From Sepiola atlantica (taxonomy: Eukaryota > Mollusca > Cephalopoda > Sepiida > Sepiolidae), in contig OY744533.1 in NCBI GenBank assembly GCA_963556195.1, positions 49,838,613 to 49,902,612 on the forward strand: DNA of 64,000 bases. The letters run 5' to 3'. A program made the translations under genes and the position numbers. The notes below the pieces were generated by a model. It did no database searches. It saw nothing but the letters and a program-made list of their open reading frames with translations, and was not told the DNA's origin. This document shows positions 56,148-64,000 of the stretch, piece after piece; position 1 is the stretch's first letter; each line of letters starts with the position of its first letter.

Positions 56148-58730
56148 CTGAATAAAACGAACGAAGCATAAGCGTTGTTTTAATATTTAAAATATATATT
56201 TTAGACGATTTTGGAACGACGATCAAGAAGAATACACCTTCTGTGTCTTCCAACAGTTTTGTTTTGACTGGGTCCTTATTCGGGATATGAAAAAAAAACT
56301 TATTTACAGGCAGCGTTCCTCTAATCTGGAAAGATCACCAAAAAGGGTGCGTACAAGAATTAGAAGCTAATTAGTCTTTCAATAAATAAAGAAAAGCCTA
56401 AACGAATAAATAAATACTGGATTTGGTTTCATTAGCTGTTTTGTTTTACGACACATCAATCATGTTCACGTTATTTAATGCCGAATCCAGTCAATTTTGT
56501 AAAAGTTTGTATGCTTCAGGTTTTTGATATCTTTGAATATTGTTGTTTTCGTTTTTTGGCTTTGCAGAACATTATTAAGTTTTGACAAAGGAAAAAACAA
56601 TAACATCAATGTTTGGTGCATTTTTGGTCAGGAAGCTGGTATCTTCAGACAGCCCGATCTTGTAACAACAGGAATAAATACTGGAACGAACAAGGAACAA
56701 GAACACATATTTTTAAGATCCCGTCTGAAGGTCTAGTCGACTATACGCGATTTTTGCTGATGACTCGTATAATAGATCCAATAATTAGCTATATTGTATT
56801 CACGCCTAATTTGTAAAAAAAATTCATGCAGTCTTCAAACACAATTTTCAAAAATTTAACATTTTCATGCCTGATTCTTACAGAAATTCTACGTACCTGA
56901 TCTAACTTGTTCTTTAATCACGTGCCTTCAAGTTGGGCTGACTTCCGAAGAGGCCCGTAACGATTAATAATGGAGGTAAGACGTATTCGTCGACGTCTCT
57001 AACCCCCACAAAACAAATATAATTGGTCAAATCAAAACTTCTGATGAATTATTATAACTTTTTTATTCGTTGTTGTGGAACAACAGTTTGCAGGAAATGG
57101 TTAATATTTAAGTTTATTGTAGCCCAGAAACAATGATTTACACGTGTGAAAAATGAATTAATTAAATAATAAATTCCATTAAAAATAATTTTCGGCTACT
57201 TTACGGAGAAATTAAAAGAACACAAATAAAGAAAAATGTCGCCTGACTGTGAAATATGTTTAGCTTCATTCCATAAGTTATACAATGGAGATATTGTCCA
57301 CACGAAGGAAATACTAGAACAAAAAGGGAACACGAACGCGTATTCTGCCATACATAAATGAAAGTTCATAATCAGAAATTGTATGCTGCTTGTTCTTGCA
57401 CGTGACATATTTGTGACCCTACAAAACTGAGTGAACGCCGCCTGTAAATAAGTTTTTTCATACCTCGAAAAAAGAAAAGTTAAAACAACACTGTTGGAAG
57501 ACAGAGTAGATTTATTCACCTTGATATTCGTTCCAAATCTTTTACCGGTGGAGTGGAGGGTAGGGAAATCGATAATCACTATTAAATCATACAAATAAAC
57601 CTGAACCTGGTGTTGCCACATCCACTAACAAAACCGTGAAAAAATAACACCAAAAATATAAAATCCGTGGGGCTAAAAAAAGATATGAGCATCATGATCA
57701 GCAGGGGCTGCTTTGTTTGATAGTCAAGATGAGGGACCTGGTCGGCATCCTGCGAATGTTATCCTTTCTTATTTCAGGTAATAAAATACAATATAAAAAA
57801 TACAGGTAAGTAAATATGATCAACACAGAGGAAGAAACGGACGACAAAGTAAATAATACAAGTAATAGAGTGCTATTAGAAAAGCAATTCCACACACAAA
57901 GAGGCAAGTGTATACATATACAAGATAATTCCAGAGTTATGCGATCGATTTTACAAATGTCATGTATACTTCCTAGGTGTAAAATATGTTTAACACAAGT
58001 AATAACTTTACTGATTTACGGTCTATACAGCAAACACAAACAGTACTGGGGCTTTTGTACAATGCAGTAAGGTAAATAATATTGTTGACATGTCAATCTG
58101 TTGCGTTTCAACCATGTGCCATGCATTAATGAAAGTTCATCAGCATAACTTGTTAGCTGCTTGTTTTTGTAGACACCGAAGAAAAGTCGCATGGAAATAA
58201 GTTCTTTCATACCTCGAAAAAGAACTAAGTTAAGACAAAACTGTTTGAAGACAGATACGTTTTATTCTGCTTGATCTTCGTTCCAAAATCACTGAGCAGT
58301 CTGGCAGGGGAGACACAGAGAGATCTATAATTACTGTTTAATCATATCTTAACTGGACATTAAAAAATAATCTGTTCACACCATGTAGTGCATCAAACGA
58401 GCTGTCCAAATCTCTCTCGCACTCTCTCTTTCAGCCATGTGACGTAATATCTGTTTATATCAACTCCTACAGTCAGGTAAAAACTAACTTCGAGTTCAGC
58501 AAGTTCACCCCGACTGAACTTTCATTTCCTGTAATTTTCAAGTAAACTCACCCAACATTAAAGATTCTAAAGATGATGTCTACATTTACTAAATGCCTGG
58601 TTGGTGACGTCACGTATAGTCGAGATCCGCTAATACCCGTTTTTATTCACATCTGACTTGACGCGGTGACATTACTGAATATTTAATTAAGAAATCTACC
58701 AAAACTAAAAAAAATGCTTTGTTTCAGATT
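56148..58730. other. Intron upstream of E1; dispersed repeats and ghost duplicon pieces
   Basis: Copies of the GAGGTATGAAAGAACTTATT-type dispersed repeat occur near 56230-56370, 57190-57520 and 58130-58260 in mixed orientation. Upstream-intron fragments with decayed dyads occur at about 56690-56815 (GACTATACGCGATTTTTGCT) and 58565-58660 (GGTGACGTCACGTATAG). A 141-codon minus-strand frame at 57196-57621 lies inside the dispersed repeat and is not supported as a gene. Confidence 0.55.
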
Positions 58731-58733
58731 GCG

Positions 58734-59215
58734 AAGTTAAAGAGCCGCGAGTTAAGACACATTTATATCTGCCACCGACCGCGAATGGAGACCAGTTCTT
58801 AATTGTTTTATTTCTGAACTGTCTCTGTCTTAAATAATCCATGTATTAACGTTGCGATGACTACTTAGTTAAACAATTTTGTTTACCCAGGTGTTTGCTT
58901 CTTTTGCCTGTCACAAATCTTTATTTGTCTGTCTTTTTTCTTGCTAATATTCTGCGAGGTTTTCGAGGGGTCAACGCGTTCAAGGTTGAAAGAGAAAAAA
59001 TGGGGGGAGGAATCCACTATCAAATGCAGTTAAAAAAGAAGGTGTAGTCCCAACCAAACGCACTAGCATGACGTAGTTAAAGAGCCACGAGTTAAGACAC
59101 ATTTATATCGGCCACCGACCGCGAATGGAGACCAGAATTCCAACTAAAGCTTATGGGTGAAATTTAAAAAAAAGCTAAGTTCTTAACTTTTTTTTATTTC
59201 TGAACTGTCTCTGTA
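58734..59215. repeat. Direct duplication, offset about 340 bp
   Basis: AGTTAAAGAGCCGCGAGTTA + AGACACATTTATATCTGCCA + CCGACCGCGAATGGAGACCA occurs at about 58735-58796 and again at about 59075-59135. TTTCTGAACTGTCTCTGT follows both. Possibly a tandem duplication or terminal repeats of an unknown element. Confidence 0.75.
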
Positions 59216-59448
59216 AATTCTTACTAATTCAGATCATGTTACAAAATTAAATTGTATTTACCTTGTGATTTTTAATTTTGAGTTTCAATTTACCCTATTT
59301 TCTCCGTAGCCTTCATTGTATAAATAGTTAACTAGTTTTCCTCAGTTGTTACCCTACTGACTGTCTATCTCTTATTTGTACTAACTTATGGGAGGGAAAC
59401 ATATCTTCAAATGTTTGTTCTCTCTGATAAGTGTACAGTGAACTTATT

Positions 59449-59500
<52 letters not shown>

Positions 59501-59546
59501 TATATATATATGCATATATATATATGCATATATATATATATATGCA
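59449..59546. repeat. (AT)n with ATGCAT interruptions
   Basis: AT run with regular TATGCATATA interruptions. The poly-IY frames on both strands are artefacts. Confidence 0.95.
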
Positions 59547-60409
59547 TATGTGGATGGACATATTTTTACGTGCGGGGGCTCGGAAATACCCGACTAGTAC
59601 ACGGGCGCGGGCTATCTTCTCTCGGAGTGTTGGACCCGTAGACCTTGTCAGGTCATCCATCTAAGAGAAGGAAAACTCTGATGATAAAACCTTGCTACTA
59701 ACCACTTACGTCTTGGCAGCAAACCGTTGGGGAGGGAGACCTCCTTAGTCTTGAACGACAACCTTCCTAGAGCTGGAATCTCAAACAAAGTATCCAGTTT
59801 GCAAACCTATAATTGCTTAAGGAGTAGATGGGCTCTGCCTATCGCTCGGTCGTCGCACTCGTTCTCTGTCTATTAGCCAGGCGCAGAGGTACAAGTACTG
59901 AGACGCCTCTGAAGACAACTAGTGCTTGGCCTTGTTTCCTGACTAGGGCAATGAACGCCGTCTCTCTTTCTCTTTATCTGGGAAACTTGGGAAAGTTTTG
60001 TCGTCACTAAGTCTTACATGACTAGTCTGGGTCGCTCTTTTTCCGACAGGTTGAGAATACAGGTTAGACAGCTTGTATGACTGCTGTTTCCGACTGGTAG
60101 TTAGGAGCCCTAACTCTTAGGTAGCGCTAAGAACGGCTGCTCCATCAACAGTTTCATAATATCGTGGGTAACTGTACGTGCCATGTCGCGCATGGAAAGG
60201 GACCCTACAGTTATCCACGGTGGGTTTTCCCGAGGCCACAACCTCAATGGACCAAGTCACGTTTAATTGACTGGTTGTGAGCGCTTATTGGAACCAAACA
60301 AGCACCCACTTTGCCCTCCCCACTCTATCTCAAAACAAACATGAATTTACAAAATAAAAAATAAAAACCTAAACCAGACACCCAACAAAAAACATATTCG
60401 CCTCTGCCC

Positions 60410-61120
60410 TTGAGGCTCGCATTCACAAATATCCGGGGACTTAGAACCAACATTAACGACGTAGAAACTTTTCTCCTGACGAACTCCCCGGATATCCTAG
60501 CACAAAGTAAAACGAACCTTCAATCCACAATCTACTCTTACCACTTTGACATGACTGATTACCTTCCACTCTACCGTAAGGACTCTGACAAACACATGCA
60601 CGGCTAGGAGTTTATGTTCGGAACACCCTCCTTCTGAATAGAGAACATAGGTTAGAATCAGATGACCAAGCCTTCATGTGCTTTAGATTAACCTTACATC
60701 ACAGCGTTAGTTACTTATATTTTTTATACCGTTCTCCTTCGACCCAGGATTGTACCCTGCTTGACTCTGTCTCTGAAAGCTTTGATAGAGCCCTCTCACT
60801 CGATTCGAATGCCCAAATACATGTATTTGGGGATTTTAATACACACCACCTTTACTGGTTGTGATTCTACAGCGTTACTGATGCAGCTGGGAACTCTACG
60901 TTTAAGTTCTCTTCAGGTCACGCCCTCTCACAGATATTTTCCGACCCGCCTTCCTGATCGTGCGGACCAGCAAGCCTCACTTCTCGACCTGTTCTTGACA
61001 TCACCACCCGAGGCTTGTGTGGCGAATGCCCATAGCCCACTCGAGAACGCTGATCACGTTGTGGTAATGATACTTATCACCTTAAAAACTCGTCCAAAAG
61101 CTGAAGAGTCAATGCTCTAA
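60410..61120 (+). pseudogene. LINE apurinic-like endonuclease, frameshifted
   Basis: Three frames are needed: 60410-60607 (NIRGLRTNINDVETFLLTNS), 60676-60864 (YLYFLYRSPSTQDCTLLDSV, FGDFNTHHLYWL) and 60865-61120 (LDLFLTSPPEACVANAHSPL then ENADHVVV). Expected catalytic neighbourhoods (GDFN, SDH-like end reading ADH) are recognisable, but stops at 60605 and 60862 break the gene. Confidence 0.78.
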
Positions 61121-61729
61121 ACGACGAGAAAATATGAGCAGGCTGATTTTGGATCCATTAGTGATCACATCAGCGACGCCCGATGAGGTGAAACTTTCTC
61201 ACCCCCTGCTGATCAGTGTGCAAATGAGCTAACTGAATGGGTCAAAGCGGGCATTGATGCTTATGTCCCCACGCGAAAATTCTTCAGCAAACGTCACTCT
61301 CCTCAATGGTTCACGTCAGAATGTGCAGCTGCTATTGCCGAGAGGCAGAAGGCATTCCGAAAATTCGGTCGCCATAAGTCAACTGCGAATAGACAGAAAT
61401 TTATAGAGGCAAGAAATGATTACAAAGTAGTGATAGATGAAGCAAAGAGAAGGTATACAGGTATACCAAAAAACGCATTCAGTCACAGAAACTAGGTACT
61501 CGTGATTTCTGGAAAATCTACAATAGTGTGATGAACAATGGACAATCGACAATTCCCCTGTTATCAAATCACAACGATTTTGTTTGAACGGCAACTGATA
61601 AGGCTGAACTACTTGCCCAGGTTTCGCCTTAAACTCATTTTGGTCTCAGCAAATCACCCCTCCCAAAATTCCCATTGCGGACTGAAGCCACACTTGAGAA
61701 CCTGGTCATCACCCCATCTCAGGTCAAAG

Positions 61730-62505
61730 ACATTATAAAAACCATGACACCTCCAAAGCTTGTGGGCCTGATCTTATACCAGTAATAGTAATAAAGAAAT
61801 GCTCTGATGAGCTGGGCCTTGTCCTTTCCAAACTATACAACACATGCCTTGCTGAATTTTGTTTCTCTGATTGTTGGAAAATTGCCTCTGTGGTACCGGT
61901 CTTCAAGAATTCTGGAGATAGAACTGATCCTCTAAACTACCGCTCAATCAGTCTACTTCCGGTCTTTGCTAAAATCTTTGAATCATTAATCAATCTAGCG
62001 ATAGTCCGGCACGTAGTTCATGCTAAACATCTTTCTGATCATCAATACGGATTTAGACAAGCACGATCTACCGCAGATATCCTAACGGTCATATCTGAAC
62101 GCATATATCATAGACTGGACAAGGCAGGTGAAGCTGGGGCGGTAGCGCTTTATATATCCAAAGCCTTTGACAAGGTCTGGCATCAAGGGCTTCTCATAAA
62201 ACTGCACTCGTATGGTATTACTGGAAAATACTTAATATAATTAAATCCTTCCTAACAAAAAGAAAGATCCAGGTTGCCCTCAATGGCCGTTCATCTAAGC
62301 AACATGACATAAATGTTAGTGTACCCCAGGGATCCATCCTTGGACCTCTACTGTTCTCTGATTTTCATAAATGACCTCCCTGATAGCATTGAGACTGACA
62401 TAGGAAATTTTGCTGACAACACCACGCTCTACTCTCGTCATGTGGGCAAAACCGACGCGCACATATATGAGACAATGGCTGAATCCTTAGAAAATGACCT
62501 CTAGT
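61730..62505 (+). pseudogene. LINE reverse transcriptase with mutated catalytic aspartates
   Basis: RT motifs in order: FKNSGDRTDPLNYRSISLLP, YGFRQARSTADIL, then motif A reading VALYISKAFDKVWH where the first catalytic Asp (usual LDISKAFD) is Tyr, then VPQGSILGPLL and FADNTTLYS where the usual ADD is ADN. Frame breaks lie near 62240 and 62360. Inactive by point mutation as well as frameshift. Confidence 0.8.
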
Positions 62506-63139
62506 CTGTAGTGGAATGGGGTCAAAAATGGATAATAACTTTTAACGCTGCAAAGACAAAACTACTTTTCTTTAATAACTACAAGCCACCTCTTTAACCA
62601 CCGATTGTCATGGCAAATAGCACCCTACCTGAGAGTTCATCATTCAAACTCCTTGGCCTAACTTTCACAGATAACATGAATTGGAACAAATACATTGAAG
62701 ACATTGCCAGGGCTGCTGCAAAGAAGGTGGGCTCCCTCTACCGTGCTAGCAAGCTCCTGACACATGACATTATCCTATATCTCTACAAAGCAACCATCCG
62801 CCCATGCATGGAGTCTTGTTGCCACATCTCAGCTGGGCAATCATCCACTAGTCTCTTCCTCTTAGACAAGGTCCCGAAAAAGAGTCGCCAACTTAATAGG
62901 TCCCTCACTATCCACCAAGCTCCAGCCCCTGTCTAATCGCCGCAATGTTGCTTACTTGTGACTGTTTTACAAGTACTTCAATGAAATGTGCTCTGATGAA
63001 CGTGCTCTGGTGTCCCCCACGACGTAAATTCATTAGACCAATCAGCTATTGCTGTAAAAATGAAGCCCCCGTCAACAGATTCCCTGATCTTGTGTGATCC
63101 CACAATAAGCACATCAGCTGTTGATCGAAAGCCATATTA

Positions 63140-64000
63140 CTTGTCACTGAGTAGGCTGTTTTTGCTAAGGTGATTAACAGCTTCTTGGTTTATTACAGAC
63201 TCAAGCAACTTACTCATGACGCACAGGAGACTGATTGGTCTGTACTTAGATGCAGAGGACAGGTCACCAGTATTTTTAAATATTGGACAGGCTGATGAGG
63301 TATTCCAAGGTGTTGGGAAGCACTTCTCCTTTGTAAGAATAGGAGCGAGTTCAGGTTGCAGTTTTTTAATCACGATGATTGGGATGTTGTCAGGACCAGT
63401 TGCCTTGCTGGCATCAAGGTTTTAGATAAGTTTGGCAACATCCCGGACATATATGTGGATGTCGCTCAGAGTGTTTACAGTCATGAGGGGAATTCAGGAG
63501 GTAGGCGGCCCTGATCGAAAAGGGTGGATATTGATGTAAAGTTCTTTGGTTCATTGATGATGGTTAGAATAGAGGATACGCTTTTGTTCATGACCCTGTT
63601 TGTAATATGCCAGAACTCGTAGGAACCAAGCTTCTACTCGGCCACTCTGGATTGAATAGATTGGGCATACTTTTCTTTTGCGTTTTTATAACCCTTTTGC
63701 AGCGGTCATTGGAAGCCTTAAAGGCGGATTTGGTTTTAGAGCATCTATTTTGTTGAAAGATATTCAAATAGTGATTTCTGTGAGCGATGGCAGCGGCACA
63801 TTCAGGGGTGTACCACGACTGGGAGTTTGTTTTTGTTGGAATTTCTTTGGAAGGCATGAAGTTCTCAAAACCAGTGATTAGCCAATCAGTTAAATCGGAT
63901 GTGATACAGGACACATTCTTTTTAAACACGAAATGTAGGGGGATTTCTGGTATGCAGGATCTGAGGTTGTTTCAGTCGGTCATCAGGTATCGATACACTG
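63140..64000 (-). mobile_element. Second APE-type LINE, minus strand, cut by the window edge
   Basis: Minus-strand translation gives SQSWYTPECAAAIAHRNHYL at about 63830 (linker region, cf. SPQWFTSECAAAIAERQ in the plus-strand LINE) and SSASKYRPISLLCVMSKLLE at about 63230 (start of RT). RT motif A onward is missing at 63137, so this copy is 3'-incomplete and abuts the 3' end of the plus-strand LINE. Frames are broken between 63588 and 63373. Confidence 0.78.

Larger units (their letters stand above)
59680..63110 (+). mobile_element. APE-type LINE, near full length, dead
   Basis: A 5' untranslated part (about 59680-60398) precedes an endonuclease region in shifted frames (60410-61120), a linker (about 61130-61490), RT (about 61730-62505) and a C-terminal region (62590-62936). 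Landmarks are LRLAFTNIRGLRTN and DSNAQIHVFGDFNTHH for endonuclease, SPQWFTSECAAAIAERQKAF in the linker, LNYRSISLLPVFAKIFESL and QGSILGPLL in RT, and KLLGLTFTDNMNWN after RT. It is the family parent of the fragments at 11265, 28390 and 41480. The 5' boundary is approximate. Confidence 0.82.

Noticed and set aside
57196..57621. 141-codon minus-strand open frame
   Set aside because: It lies inside a dispersed repeat whose other copies (near 25440, 56230, 58200) are not open in the same frame. It has no recognised domain and no splice or start support.
58734..59215. LTR pair of a small retroelement (TRIM)
   Set aside because: The two copies differ by an internal insertion and have no terminal TG/CA or flanking duplication.
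59349..59664. Long open frames of Ile-Tyr-rich protein on both strands
   Set aside because: They are translations of the (AT)n and ATGCAT microsatellite.
56148..64000. A first exon or promoter for the EGF/VWA gene
   Set aside because: No signal peptide frame with a matching phase-1 donor, and no credible promoter on the minus strand, could be found, so none is annotated.

Overview
This window looks like a stretch of an AT-rich invertebrate nuclear genome, probably a lophotrochozoan such as a mollusc. That guess rests on intron style and on the mix of retroelements, not on a diagnostic gene. There is no bacterial-type gene organisation. Almost all of the window is one minus-strand gene that is open at both ends: 13 internal coding exons lie in about 55 kb of intron. 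No first exon, signal peptide, promoter, last exon or polyadenylation site was found, so the gene continues past at least one edge and probably both.

The gene is a modular extracellular protein. Read 5' to 3' on the minus strand (56147 down to 541), it has eleven exons of exactly 108 bp, each a complete six-cysteine EGF-like module (E1-E11). One 537-bp exon then encodes a whole von Willebrand factor A (VWA) domain, followed by a 129-bp EGF exon (E12). All 13 exons are flanked by AG acceptors and GT donors and all are symmetric phase 1-1, so any exon can be skipped or duplicated without a frame change. E1 to E6 alternate between two EGF subtypes (A,B,A,B,A,B), which shows that the duplicated unit was once a two-exon pair. 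The VWA domain has lost metal-site (MIDAS) residues.

The introns were duplicated along with the exons. Homologous blocks of intron occur again and again, and one contains a CRE-like palindrome about 140-170 nt upstream of many exons. Several blocks have become tandem arrays in one copy while staying single-copy in others: a 49-bp array of about 5.2 kb (49860-55065) with higher-order periods of 980 and 1225 bp, a 57-bp array (46305-47048), a 53-bp array (18348-18862), a 30-odd-bp array (23155-23425) and a 20-bp array (24243-25180). Ghosts of deleted or truncated EGF units lie at about 17285, 26437, 37270, 40929, 56700 and 58570.

Mobile elements fill the rest. They include a Penelope-like RT/GIY-YIG fragment (6310-7230), a 1.4-kb long-TIR element (7476-8853), C-terminal pieces of restriction-like-endonuclease LINEs (9480-10445; 20527-22060), APE-type LINEs (11265-11945; 12375-16000; 27249-27547; 28390-28990; 41480-41720; 59680-63110; 63140-64000), a Tc1/mariner (34825-36464), a Merlin-like remnant (47237-47701), a hAT-like MITE with an 8-bp target duplication (31088-31532), other small TIR elements, a Helitron-like element (31566-32280) and a 195-bp solo LTR (55444-55638). 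All recognisable transposon genes are broken. Because the introns are paralogous, several insertions can be checked against empty sites inside the same window.
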